A stretch of DNA of 64,000 nucleotides from Pseudarthrobacter sp. SSS035 (GTDB taxonomy: Bacteria; Actinomycetota; Actinomycetes; Actinomycetales; Micrococcaceae). How positions within the stretch are numbered: the stretch's first letter is position 1; each line of letters starts with the position of its first letter. The notes under the pieces were generated by a model. The model did no database searches and had not been told where the DNA came from. It saw nothing but the letters and a program-made list of their open reading frames with translations. The DNA is taken from NCBI RefSeq assembly GCF_023273875.1, contig NZ_CP096882.1:3224001-3288000 (forward strand), in the 5' to 3' direction. Below, piece by piece: positions 51,426-59,279 of this stretch. Position numbers and translations under genes: made by a program.

Positions 51426-52166
51426 CTAGGAGGTGGTCGTTTCTGAGGAGTGCGCAAGGACTACGTCGTCCGCGCTGCGGGCGGCGGAGGGGAACAGGAC
51501 GACGAGGAGCCCGAGGCCTACTGCCGCCCCGATCAGCTGAGCGGCGACGAAGCCGGGGACAGAAGCCGGCGCGATCCCGGCGAAGGTGTCGCTGAAGATG
51601 CGGCCTACCGTCACGGCGGGGTTGGCGAACGACGTCGAGGACGTGAACCAGTAGGCGGCGCCGATGTAGGCACCCACGGCGGGGGCTGCGAGGACGCCCC
51701 GGTTGGTGGTGGCCAGTGCGAAGATCAGCAGGACGAGTCCCGCGGTGGCGACGACTTCACCCAGCAGGTGCCCTGTGGTGGCGCGGTCCTTGACGGAGAT
51801 GGACGTTCCCACCTCAAACATGGCGTTCGCGACCACGCTGCCGCCTATTGCACCAACGGTTTGGGCAACCGCGTATGTACCGAGGTCCGGCAGGGTCAGC
51901 CCGGTTCCGCTGCGCCTGCCCAGGACCCAGTCCACGAGCGAGATTACGGGGTTGAAATGCGCGCCGCTGACGGGACCGAACACCAGGATCAGCACCGTCA
52001 GACCCAGGACGGTAGCGGTGCTGTTCTGGAGCAACTGCAGGCCGACGTCGTTGGGGGAGAGTTGCTGTGCCGCGATCCCGGAGCCGACGACGATGGATAC
52101 GAGCAGGCCGGTTCCGAGGAGTTCGGCGACGGCGCGGCGCCACAGCGGCGGCTGATGTGAAGTCAT
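51426..52166 (-). CDS. MIP-family channel, AqpS-like aquaglyceroporin of an ars cluster
   Basis: A 246-residue channel with six helices and two half-helices. The two NPA-type motifs are HFNPVIS (Val replaces Ala) and FANPAVTVGR. WRRAVAELLGTGLLVSIVVGSGIAAQQLSPNDVGLQLLQNS is the N-terminal helix. In the ars cluster of Sinorhizobium meliloti a related channel, AqpS, replaces the arsenite pump and lets arsenite leave down its gradient; the same role is inferred here. ATG 52166 is used. It is divergent from the ArsR-ArsC fusion gene. Confidence 0.88.
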   Translation of the reverse strand: MTSHQPPLWRRAVAELLGTGLLVSIVVGSGIAAQQLSPNDVGLQLLQNSTATVLGLTVLILVFGPVSGAHFNPVISLVDWVLGRRSGTGLTLPDLGTYAVAQTVGAIGGSVVANAMFEVGTSISVKDRATTGHLLGEVVATAGLVLLIFALATTNRGVLAAPAVGAYIGAAYWFTSSTSFANPAVTVGRIFSDTFAGIAPASVPGFVAAQLIGAAVGLGLLVVLFPSAARSADDVVLAHSSETTTS

Positions 52167-52211
52167 ATCAACAGCTTGACGCAAGAAATTAACTCAGTCA
52201 AAATTGAATCA
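52167..52211. promoter_or_regulatory. Divergent promoter between the channel and fusion genes
   Basis: The 45-base gap holds TTGACG (52176) and GTCAA (52197-52201). ATTGA-A-TCAAT (52203-52213) overlaps the fusion ATG and is a tighter version of the ars box. Control by one or both ArsR proteins is likely. Confidence 0.45.
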
Positions 52212-52886
52212 ATGAATACTGACCCAGTTGAGGGCTTTCAGGCGCGGGTCGCAAAACATGCCGCCCTCGCAGATCCCGCGCGGCTGCGCATTGTGGACCT
52301 GCTGACGCTGGGGGATCTTGCCCCTACGGAGCTTCAGGCTGAGCTCGGGATGCCCTCTAACCTGCTGTCCCACCACCTGCGCGTGTTGGAGGGTGCCGGG
52401 CTGACCATCCGTCACCGCTCGGAAGCGGACAGGCGGCGCAGCTACTTCCGGCTTGCCGCCGGGGCGCTCGAAGGGCTGGTGCCGGGGGCTGAGTATGGGG
52501 CCAGTCGCGTCCTCTTCGTGTGCACGAGGAACAGCGCCCGGTCGCAACTGGCCGCCGCGCTCTGGAATCAGATCAGCGGAATCCCCTCGATCTCGGCCGG
52601 AACTCATCCCGCGGACAGTATTGCCCGGGGGGCCATTGATGTAGCCCGCCGCCACGGCGTCGCTCTCGCGGACGTTTCCCCGCGCCGGCTGGATGACGTG
52701 GGGCGCGATGAAGACTTCGTTGTGACTGTGTGCGACAACGCCCACGAGGAACTCCCCGGCCTTCGGGGTATCCACTGGTCTGTCCCGGATCCGCTGCGGC
52801 TGAACACCAGGGAGGCCTTTGAGGGCGCCTTTGCTGACATCTTCCATCGTGTCAAAGACCTCGTGCCCCGCCTGCGCGCTGCCTGA
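52212..52886 (+). CDS. ArsR - arsenate reductase (LMW phosphatase fold) fusion
   Basis: A 224-residue two-domain protein. Residues 1-90 are an ArsR winged helix (AKHAALADPARLRIVDLLTLGDLAPTELQAELGMPSNLLSHHLRVLEGAGLTIRHRSEADRRRSYFRL) without any Cys. Residues 98-220 are a low-molecular-weight phosphatase/arsenate reductase domain with the P-loop C104-TRNSA-R110 S, and VCDNAHEELPGLRGIHWSVPDP. The second reductase Cys is not at the usual CGDEC position. The phosphatase domain may sense rather than reduce. It is the first gene of the rightward ars set. Confidence 0.9.
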   Translation: MNTDPVEGFQARVAKHAALADPARLRIVDLLTLGDLAPTELQAELGMPSNLLSHHLRVLEGAGLTIRHRSEADRRRSYFRLAAGALEGLVPGAEYGASRVLFVCTRNSARSQLAAALWNQISGIPSISAGTHPADSIARGAIDVARRHGVALADVSPRRLDDVGRDEDFVVTVCDNAHEELPGLRGIHWSVPDPLRLNTREAFEGAFADIFHRVKDLVPRLRAA

Positions 52887-52905
52887 TATTCCGGCGGATT
52901 CAAAT

Positions 52906-52958
52906 ATTGACAATCATCAATCTTTCGCTCGATACTGCATGCATCGACAATCATCAAT
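52906..52958. promoter_or_regulatory. ArsR operator boxes 2 and 3
   Basis: ATTGA-N6-TCAAT at 52906-52921 and ATCGA-N6-TCAAT at 52943-52958 share the core ACAATCATCAAT. They lie 37 bases apart in the gap before the next arsC, suggesting a second, tightly controlled promoter. Confidence 0.75.
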
Positions 52959-53036
52959 GTGATGTTGGCAAGGGCGGTACAGGCGCCACAACCTCAACCA
53001 AACCGTTCACACCGAACTGATTCCAGGAGAAACCAC

Positions 53037-53459
53037 GTGATCACCGAAACCGCCAAGAAGCCCTCCGTCCTGTTCGTCTGCGTCCACAACGCCGGCCGCT
53101 CCCAGATGGCAGCCGCCTTCCTGACCACCCTTTCGAAGGGTGGCATTGAGGTTCGTTCCGCCGGATCGCAGCCCGCAGATAAGGTCAACCCGGCCGCCGT
53201 CGAGGCCATGGCCGAACTGGGTATCGATATGTCTGCCGAGATCCCGAAGGTCCTCACCACCGAGGCCGTCAAAGAGTCCGACGTCGTGATCACCATGGGC
53301 TGCGGCGACGAATGCCCCTACTTCCCCGGCAAGCGCTACGAGGACTGGGTCCTGGAGGATCCCGCCGGGCAGGGCGTGGACGCCGTCCGCCCCATCCGCG
53401 ACGAGATCAAGGCGCGCATCGAAGGGCTCATCGACTCGCTGATCCCGGCCGCCAAGTGA
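53037..53459 (+). CDS. arsC: Arsenate reductase, LMW phosphatase family
   Basis: A 140-residue reductase that converts arsenate to arsenite. The P-loop is VLFVCVHNAGRSQMAA with C15 and R21. MGCGDECPYFPGKRYEDWVLEDPAGQ carries the second and third Cys for the intramolecular relay, which points to a thioredoxin-type mechanism. GTG 53037 has AGGAG upstream. It is the first gene after the double operator. Confidence 0.93.
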   Translation: MITETAKKPSVLFVCVHNAGRSQMAAAFLTTLSKGGIEVRSAGSQPADKVNPAAVEAMAELGIDMSAEIPKVLTTEAVKESDVVITMGCGDECPYFPGKRYEDWVLEDPAGQGVDAVRPIRDEIKARIEGLIDSLIPAAK

Positions 53460-53534
53460 CCACATCCCGCGGTTAGGGAGAGGGGGTGAGGCACCCGATC
53501 GAACCGCACACCAACGGATGAAACAGAGGACAGC

Positions 53535-54920
53535 ATGGATCCAGCAAAGAACTTTCCCGTCGCCGTCATCGGCGCCGGCCCGATCGGACTCGCCACCGCA
53601 GCCCACCTGCTCGAACGCGGCTTCGAGCCGCTGATCTTCGAGGCAGGCCCGACGGCGGGATCGGCCATCGAACAGTGGCGCCACATCCGGCTGTTCTCAC
53701 CCTGGCGGTTCAACCTCGACGCCGCGGCCGTGCGTTTGCTGGAAGGCGCCGGCTGGGTGGCCCCCCGCCTGACGGCACTCCCGTACGGCGGGGAACTGAT
53801 CGACAATTACCTCGCCCCGCTGGCCGCAACCCCGGAGATCTCCTCCCGGCTCCAGACCAGCGCACGCGTCATCGCCGTTACACGCCAGGGCATGGACAAA
53901 ACCCACGTCCGGGACCGCGAAACCACACCCTTTACCGTCCGCGTCGAACACGACGGCGGAGAAGTGCGCGACCACACCGTGGCCGCCGTGATCGATGCGT
54001 CCGGCACCTGGTCCACCCGCAACCCGCTCGGAACCTCCGGGCTGCCCGCCATCGGCGAAGACGCGGCCGCCGCCCGGATCTCCTCGCCCCTGCCGGACGT
54101 CACAGGGCGGGACCGGGCCACCTTCGCGAACCGCCGCGTCCTGGTCGTGGGAGCCGGGCACTCGGCCGCGAACACACTGATCAATCTGGCAGACCTCGCC
54201 AAGGAAGAACCCGGAACCACCATCCTGTGGGCCGTACGCGGAGCATCTGCTGAAAAGGTCTACGGCGGCGGAGAGGCTGACGGCCTGCCCGCCCGCGGCC
54301 AACTAGGCGCCCGGCTCCGCCGACTCGTTGAGGCCGGAACCATCGAACTGCGCACCGGCTTTGGCATCTCCTCACTGAAGACCCTGGAGACCCACGTGAG
54401 CGTCGAAGCCGTCGACGGACGCACCCTGGACGCCGACGTCATCATCCCTTGCACAGGCTTCCGGCCGGACTTGGACATCCTTCGCGAGCTCCGGCTCAAC
54501 CTTGACCCCGCCGTCGAGGCGCCGGTCGAGCTGGGTCCGCTGATCGACCCCGAATTCCATTCCTGCGGCACGGTCCAGCCGCATGGCGCCAAGCTTCTCG
54601 CCCACCCGGAAAAGGACTTCTACATCGTCGGCATGAAGTCCTATGGCCGTGCGCCGACCTTCCTGCTAGCTACCGGCTACGAACAGGTCAGGTCCGTCGC
54701 CGCGGCACTCTCCGGCGACCAGGCCGCGGCGGACACCGTCCACCTTGAACTGCCCGAAACCGGGGTATGCTCCACCGACGCCGGCACCAGCTGCGACGTC
54801 CCCGCGGCTTCAACAGCAGACACTGACGGATCGGCGGAGAGCGGCTGTTGCGCCGCCCCGGAACCGGTCCTCGTTGGATTCCCCACCGGGCTGGCCCACG
54901 GCCGCTCCGGGGAACACTGA
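53535..54920 (+). CDS. ArsO-like flavin-dependent monooxygenase
   Basis: A 461-residue flavoprotein with two Rossmann motifs, VAVIGAGPIGLATAAHLLERG for FAD and VLVVGAGHSAANTLINLADLA for NADPH. LFSPWRFNLDAAAVRLLEG and the end region (MKSYGRAPTFLLATGYEQVRSVAAALSGD) match the putative monooxygenase often called ArsO in ars operons, whose reaction is not firmly established. The C-terminus adds a Cys-bearing tail (CSTDAGTSCDV and GCCAAP) that could bind arsenite. GAGGA precedes the ATG. Confidence 0.82.
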   Translation: MDPAKNFPVAVIGAGPIGLATAAHLLERGFEPLIFEAGPTAGSAIEQWRHIRLFSPWRFNLDAAAVRLLEGAGWVAPRLTALPYGGELIDNYLAPLAATPEISSRLQTSARVIAVTRQGMDKTHVRDRETTPFTVRVEHDGGEVRDHTVAAVIDASGTWSTRNPLGTSGLPAIGEDAAAARISSPLPDVTGRDRATFANRRVLVVGAGHSAANTLINLADLAKEEPGTTILWAVRGASAEKVYGGGEADGLPARGQLGARLRRLVEAGTIELRTGFGISSLKTLETHVSVEAVDGRTLDADVIIPCTGFRPDLDILRELRLNLDPAVEAPVELGPLIDPEFHSCGTVQPHGAKLLAHPEKDFYIVGMKSYGRAPTFLLATGYEQVRSVAAALSGDQAAADTVHLELPETGVCSTDAGTSCDVPAASTADTDGSAESGCCAAPEPVLVGFPTGLAHGRSGEH

Positions 54921-54972
54921 CCACAACCAACCACAACGCACCGTTCCGGACGCACGCCAAGGGAGTTATGCC

Positions 54973-55644
54973 ATGACCGAACACCAGAAAACGACGCTGG
55001 GATTGCAGGACAACACTGAAATCCTGCACCGGATCAGCGAACGCCTCGCCGAGCGTTTCACCGGGGTGTTCGCCGTCGAGACGGTCGAACGCTACGTCTT
55101 CGAGTCCTACACGGCATTGGCCCGGACAGCGAAGATCAGCGCCTACCTGCCTGCCACCACGGAACACTTCGCCAACGACCGGCTGGCCGCCCTGGCCAAA
55201 TCCAAAGGGTCGGTGGTCTCCGAGGTCCCGGAGGTCCTCTTCGTTTGCGTGCAGAACGCCGGAAGGTCACAAATGGCTGCCGCGCTGCTCAACGTTGAAG
55301 CCAAGGGCAGGATCCGCGTCCGGTCGGCAGGCTCCATGCCGGCAGCTGAGCTGGATCCAACCGTTGTGACTGTAATGTCCGAAATGGGCTTGGACCTGGG
55401 CAAGGACTATCCGAAGCCACTCACGGACGACGTCGTGCGGGCATCTGACGTCGTCATCACCATGGGCTGCGGTGACTCATGCCCCATCTACCCCGGGAAA
55501 CGCTATGAAGACTGGGACCTGACCGACCCCGCCGGTCAGTCCCTGGAGACGGTCCGGGTCATTCGCGACGAAATCCAGGCGCGCATCAAAACCCTCGTCG
55601 GCTCACTCATGGCCGCAGAACAGAAGGAAGACACCAACTCATGA
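54973..55644 (+). CDS. Arsenate reductase with N-terminal helical domain
   Basis: A 223-residue protein. Residues 1-85 are a three-helix domain (ILHRISERLAERFTGVFAVETVERYVFESYTALARTAKISAYLPATTEHFANDRLAALAKSKG), known as an extension in actinobacterial LMW phosphatase-like proteins. The reductase domain has VLFVCVQNAGRSQMAAALL and MGCGDSCPIYPGKRYEDWDLTDPAGQ. AAGGGAG precedes ATG 54973. Its stop overlaps the next gene's start (ATGA). Confidence 0.9.
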   Translation: MTEHQKTTLGLQDNTEILHRISERLAERFTGVFAVETVERYVFESYTALARTAKISAYLPATTEHFANDRLAALAKSKGSVVSEVPEVLFVCVQNAGRSQMAAALLNVEAKGRIRVRSAGSMPAAELDPTVVTVMSEMGLDLGKDYPKPLTDDVVRASDVVITMGCGDSCPIYPGKRYEDWDLTDPAGQSLETVRVIRDEIQARIKTLVGSLMAAEQKEDTNS

Positions 55645-56063
55645 CCGAAAGCACCAAGACTCCCCGTATCCTGTTCGTCTGCAGCAAGAACGGCGGCAAG
55701 TCCCAACTCGCGGCCGGTCTCATGCGGGACCTCGCCGGCGACGACGTCACCGTCTACTCGGCAGGCACCAAACCGGGCAGCTGCCTGAACAACGAGGCCG
55801 TGGAATCCCTGAACGAACTCGGCATCGACATTACGGGGGAACACCCTAAGCCCGTCACCGACGAGGTGCTTGACGCCGTCGACGTCGTGATCGTTCTGGG
55901 CACCGAAGCCAAGCTCGAACCCCGCGAAGGCACGCGCATCGAAACCTGGGAAACCGACGAACCTTCCACCCGGGGCATCGAAGGCACGGAGCGCATGCGC
56001 CTCGTCCGCGACGACATCAACGCCCGCGTCCGAAAGCTCCATGCGGAACTCACAGGGAACTAA
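55641..56063 (+). CDS. Arsenate-mycothiol transferase-type ArsC
   Basis: A 140-residue LMW-phosphatase-fold protein. Its P-loop is LFVCSKNGGKSQLAAGL, so the usual C-x5-R is C-x5-K. GTEAKLEPREGTRIETWETDEPSTRGIEGTERMRLVRDDINARV has no CGDxC block. Both features match Corynebacterium glutamicum ArsC1/ArsC2, which join arsenate to mycothiol for reduction by mycoredoxin. The assignment rests on recalled family features, not an alignment. It is coupled to the previous gene by ATGA. Confidence 0.85.
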   Translation: MTESTKTPRILFVCSKNGGKSQLAAGLMRDLAGDDVTVYSAGTKPGSCLNNEAVESLNELGIDITGEHPKPVTDEVLDAVDVVIVLGTEAKLEPREGTRIETWETDEPSTRGIEGTERMRLVRDDINARVRKLHAELTGN

Positions 56064-56074
56064 GCCTGTCCAAA

Positions 56075-56124
56075 CCGGTGGTTGAGCTTGTCGAAACCCT
56101 GGTCTCGACTGGCTCGACCACCGG
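56075..56124. repeat. Palindromic element, GGTTGAGC family, copy 2
   Basis: CCGGTGGTTGAGCTTGTCGA (56075-56094) faces TCGACTGGCTCGACCACCGG (56105-56124); three positions mismatch. It matches the copy at 25585-25632 closely. It follows the last ars gene and may end that transcript. Confidence 0.8.
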
Positions 56125-56208
56125 CTCCGGCCGGTCGTATCTGTATTGTTCGGCACGTCCGGCGCCATGGCTTAGCGCTGGCGGTGCCCGGGCAGATACG
56201 GTAGTAGC

Positions 56209-57072
56209 ATGACGTCACCCACCGCCACCGAGACATTACGCCCCAAGCGCAACATCCCAGCAGAAATCGCCCGTTCGTGGCTTCTGGTCAACGCCATGAA
56301 AACCGACCTGTTTGACCAGTCGGCTGTTTCGCGCGCAGACTCGATAATCCTGGACATCGAGGACGCCGTGGACCCGTCGCAAAAGGACGAGGCGCGCGGA
56401 CATGTGATTGACTGGCTCAGCGGCGGCGGCCAGGCCTGGGTCCGCATCAACGATGCCACCAGCGCGTTCTGGGCCGATGACCTTGCAGGGCTGCGCGGTA
56501 CGCCCGGGCTGCTCGGCGTGATGCTCGCCAAGACCGAATCAGCTGACCAGGTGACCGAAAGTTTCCACCGGATGGACGGCAAGACGCCTGTCATCCCGCT
56601 CGTGGAATCCGCTCTGGGGATCGAGGAAGCCAACAACATCGCCAAGGCCCAGGGTGCTTTCCGCCTGGCCTTCGGCTCCGGCGACTTCCGCCGCGACACC
56701 GGCATGGCGGCCACCCCGGAGGCCATGGCCTACCCCCGCGCCAAGCTGGTGGTTGCCAGCCGCGTCGGCAACCTGCCCGGCCCCATTGACGGCCCCACCG
56801 TCGGCACCAACCACCCCATCCTGCGCGAGCAGACCGGCATCACCGTGATGATGGGCATGACCGGCAAGCTGTGCCTGGCCATCGACCAGACGAACGTCAT
56901 CAACGAGGTCATCAGCCCCACCCCGTCGGACGTCGCCTGGGCCACGGACTTTATGTCCGACTTCGAGGCCAACGGCCGCGTCATCCGTGACGGCTCGGAC
57001 CTGCCCCGCCTGGGCCGCGCCGAAAAGATCATGAAGCTCGCGGTAGCGTTCGGCGTGCAGCCCGCGCTGTAG
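56209..57072 (+). CDS. HpcH/HpaI aldolase / CitE-like CoA ester lyase
   Basis: A 287-residue TIM-barrel lyase. RSWLLVNAMKTDLFDQSAVSRADSIILDIEDAVDPSQKDEAR, AWVRIN, GVMLAKTESADQV, PLVESALGIEEANNIAKA and FGSGDFRRDTGM show the CitE-type Mg/acyl-CoA site, including the metal-binding Glu and Asp. It would cleave or form a C-C bond in a CoA thioester such as malyl- or citramalyl-CoA. TACGGT lies a few bases before the ATG and no ribosome site is seen, so it may be leaderless. Confidence 0.9.
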   Translation: MTSPTATETLRPKRNIPAEIARSWLLVNAMKTDLFDQSAVSRADSIILDIEDAVDPSQKDEARGHVIDWLSGGGQAWVRINDATSAFWADDLAGLRGTPGLLGVMLAKTESADQVTESFHRMDGKTPVIPLVESALGIEEANNIAKAQGAFRLAFGSGDFRRDTGMAATPEAMAYPRAKLVVASRVGNLPGPIDGPTVGTNHPILREQTGITVMMGMTGKLCLAIDQTNVINEVISPTPSDVAWATDFMSDFEANGRVIRDGSDLPRLGRAEKIMKLAVAFGVQPAL

Positions 57073-57104
57073 CGCCACCGTTTACCCAAAGCACAGGAGG
57101 CCCC

Positions 57105-58076
57105 GTGACCGATACCCGCTATCTGGTTCACGGGGTCTTTTGGGATGGCGCCCCGGCGCAGACGGTAAGGCACGACGGCGGCAGCCCGGTTCTGCGCCTC
57201 CAGTCACAGTCCGTGGATCTCCGCGAGGTCAGCCTCGAGGCGGGCGCCAGGCTCGGTTTCGCGGTGGCCCATCACGGCAGGTTCTGCCTGGGGCACCACA
57301 AAGTCCACTCAGCCAGCAGCCGCGACCACATCCTGGGCCCGGCCAGCGCCCCCGCCGTGAAGGGCAAGCAGTGCGAACGCTGCTTTGTGATGGACGATTC
57401 CCGCCTCATCCACGATTTCCACCGGGGCGGCCGCGTCCCGGCCGGGCTGCGCACGTACCTTCTGCAGGATCATTGGCTCTACGTGGCCACGTTCGCGGGA
57501 GGCGCCAGTAAGGTGGGCACAGCGTCCCACCTGCGGAAATGGAACCGGCTCGCGGAACAGGGCGCGGTGGTGGCGCGGTACGTTGCCAGGGCGGAGGACG
57601 GCCGGGTGGTGCGGCTCCTCGAGGACATGGTGACGCGCGAGGCAGGCCTCGCCCAGCAGGTCCGCTCCGCCGCCAAAGCCGAAGCCCTCGCGGGGCCCTT
57701 GCCGGCGGCCGCCCTGGACGGCATCAATGAGCGGCACGCAGCAGCGGTCCGCACGCTGCTGGGCCAGGCCGCCGTCGAAGGTTTCACCCCAGAAAGTTTC
57801 AGCCCAGAAGGTTTCAGCATCGTGGACGAACTGTGGGTGCGCCCTGCGCAGGCGGCAGGGCTTTGCGCCACCACGGCGCGCCACGCCTACCCGCATCCGG
57901 TGGAGCAGGGAAAGCACGGATTCGGCATCAACGCGCTGAGCGGGAGCAACGCCCTCGCCAGCCTGGCCGGAACGGACGCGGCCTTTGTGGTGAACCTTGG
58001 CCGGCTGGCTGCCCGGGCCATCGTCCTGGGGGACTTCGCCTCGGAGGTGCCGGCCGTGCAGGAACCGCTGTTCTGA
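57105..58076 (+). CDS. DUF2797 family protein
   Basis: A 323-residue protein of unknown function matching DUF2797. CLGHHKVHSASSRDHI, KQCERCFVMDDSRLIHDFHRG (a zinc-type CxxC), LQDHWLYVATFAGGASKVGTASHLRKWNRLAEQGAVVARYVARAEDGRVVRLLEDMVTRE are the family blocks. A small internal duplication (FTPESFSPEGFS) sits near residue 226. GTG 57105 has AGGAGG upstream. Confidence 0.82.
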   Translation: MTDTRYLVHGVFWDGAPAQTVRHDGGSPVLRLQSQSVDLREVSLEAGARLGFAVAHHGRFCLGHHKVHSASSRDHILGPASAPAVKGKQCERCFVMDDSRLIHDFHRGGRVPAGLRTYLLQDHWLYVATFAGGASKVGTASHLRKWNRLAEQGAVVARYVARAEDGRVVRLLEDMVTREAGLAQQVRSAAKAEALAGPLPAAALDGINERHAAAVRTLLGQAAVEGFTPESFSPEGFSIVDELWVRPAQAAGLCATTARHAYPHPVEQGKHGFGINALSGSNALASLAGTDAAFVVNLGRLAARAIVLGDFASEVPAVQEPLF

Positions 58077-58098
58077 ACCTGCTCGGTAGACTGTCACG

Positions 58099-58323
58099 GT
58101 GCTCAAAGAATTCTGGGAGTCAGCGCCCACCTCGTACAAAGTCCTGGTCTTCGGCGCCATGGGCCTCATCGCCGTCGGCATCATCCTGAACCTGATCGGC
58201 AACACGTCCGGAAACCAGGGCCTCGCCACTGCGTCACTGCCGCTGATTGGGCTAGGCCTCCTGCTGCACATCGCAGGGATTGTGGTGCGGGGCCAGACCA
58301 TCCGGAAGAACCTCCGCAAGTAG
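58099..58323 (+). CDS. Small two-helix membrane protein (DUF3188-like)
   Basis: A 74-residue membrane protein: MLKEFWESAPTSYKVLVFGAMGLIAVGIILNLIGN, then ATASLPLIGLGLLLHIAGIVVRGQTIRKNLRK. Two hydrophobic helices are joined by a short Gly/Asn loop, and the tail is basic and cytoplasmic. The start is GTG 58099. It is of the DUF3188 type; function unknown. Confidence 0.8.
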   Translation: MLKEFWESAPTSYKVLVFGAMGLIAVGIILNLIGNTSGNQGLATASLPLIGLGLLLHIAGIVVRGQTIRKNLRK

Positions 58324-58367
58324 CCGGAATTCCGGGTGTCCCGGGGCAGACCGATAGGCTTGAGGCC

Positions 58368-58835
58368 ATGACTATCAATCCGGACCTGCAGGGCCGCAGC
58401 TACCCTGCCGCAGAGGTTTACGACGTCGGCCGCGAGAAGATCCGCGAGTTCGCCCGCGCGGTCAAGGCCACGCACCCAGCCCATTTTGACGTCGAGGCCG
58501 CGAAGGCCCTCGGACACAAGGATTTGGTGGCACCACCCACGTTCGCCATCATCATCGCCCAGCGCGCCGATGCCCAGCTGATCGAGGATCCGGACGCCGG
58601 CATCGACTTCTCTCGCGTGGTCCACGCCGACCAGCGCTTCATCCACCACCGCACCATCTTCGCCGGCGACCGCCTCGTTGCCGAACTGCACGTTGACGGT
58701 GTCCGTGCCATGGGCGGCGGGGCCATGATCACCACCCGCCAGGAAATTTTCGCCCTGACCGACGGCGGCAACGGACCGCGCGAGGCAGTCGCCACCACCA
58801 CGTCATCCATCCTCGTCCGCGGAGAGGGACAGTAA
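58368..58835 (+). CDS. FAS1-type dehydratase/hydratase subunit (HadA-like)
   Basis: A 155-residue hot-dog protein: REKIREFARAVKATHPAHFDVEAAKALGHKDLVAPPTFAIII, then VVHADQRFIHHRTIFAGDRLVAELHVDGVRAMGGGAMITTRQEI. It matches the substrate-binding, non-catalytic subunit of actinobacterial (3R)-hydroxyacyl dehydratases, HadA/HadC. It pairs with the catalytic MaoC-type protein two bases downstream. Confidence 0.88.
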   Translation: MTINPDLQGRSYPAAEVYDVGREKIREFARAVKATHPAHFDVEAAKALGHKDLVAPPTFAIIIAQRADAQLIEDPDAGIDFSRVVHADQRFIHHRTIFAGDRLVAELHVDGVRAMGGGAMITTRQEIFALTDGGNGPREAVATTTSSILVRGEGQ

Positions 58836-58837
58836 CC

Positions 58838-59275
58838 ATGAGCCCCAGCTTCCACGAACTCAGCGCCGGCCAGGACATCGGCAGCCGCACCATCGAGGTC
58901 ACCCGCACGGACCTGGTCAAGTACGCCGGCGCCTCCGGCGACTTCAACCCCATCCATTGGAACGAAGCCTTCGCCACCGGCGTGGAACTGCCCGGTGTGA
59001 TCGCCCACGGCATGTTCACCATGGGTGCCGCCGTTCAGCTGGTGACCGACTGGGCAGGCGACCCCGCCGCCGTCGTCGACTTCCAGACCCGCTTCACCAA
59101 GCCGGTCCTGGTCACGGACACCACCGGAACCACGGACGCCGGAGCCACCATCGAGGTCAGCGGCGCCATTGGAAAGCTCGACGCCGATGCCGGCACCGCC
59201 CGCGTTGACCTCACCGTGGTTGCTGCCGGCCAGAAAGTGCTGATGAAGGCCCAGGCCGTCGTCAGGCTTTCATGA
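58838..59275 (+). CDS. MaoC-type (3R)-hydroxyacyl dehydratase subunit (HadB-like)
   Basis: A 145-residue hydratase-2 protein. The catalytic motif is KYAGASGDFNPIHWNE with the Asp and His five residues apart, followed by LPGVIAHGMFTMGAAVQLV. It would form the active heterodimer with the HadA-like subunit, dehydrating 3-hydroxyacyl chains. Placement just before murB is conserved in many actinobacteria. Confidence 0.9.
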   Translation: MSPSFHELSAGQDIGSRTIEVTRTDLVKYAGASGDFNPIHWNEAFATGVELPGVIAHGMFTMGAAVQLVTDWAGDPAAVVDFQTRFTKPVLVTDTTGTTDAGATIEVSGAIGKLDADAGTARVDLTVVAAGQKVLMKAQAVVRLS

Positions 59276-59279
59276 TCCT

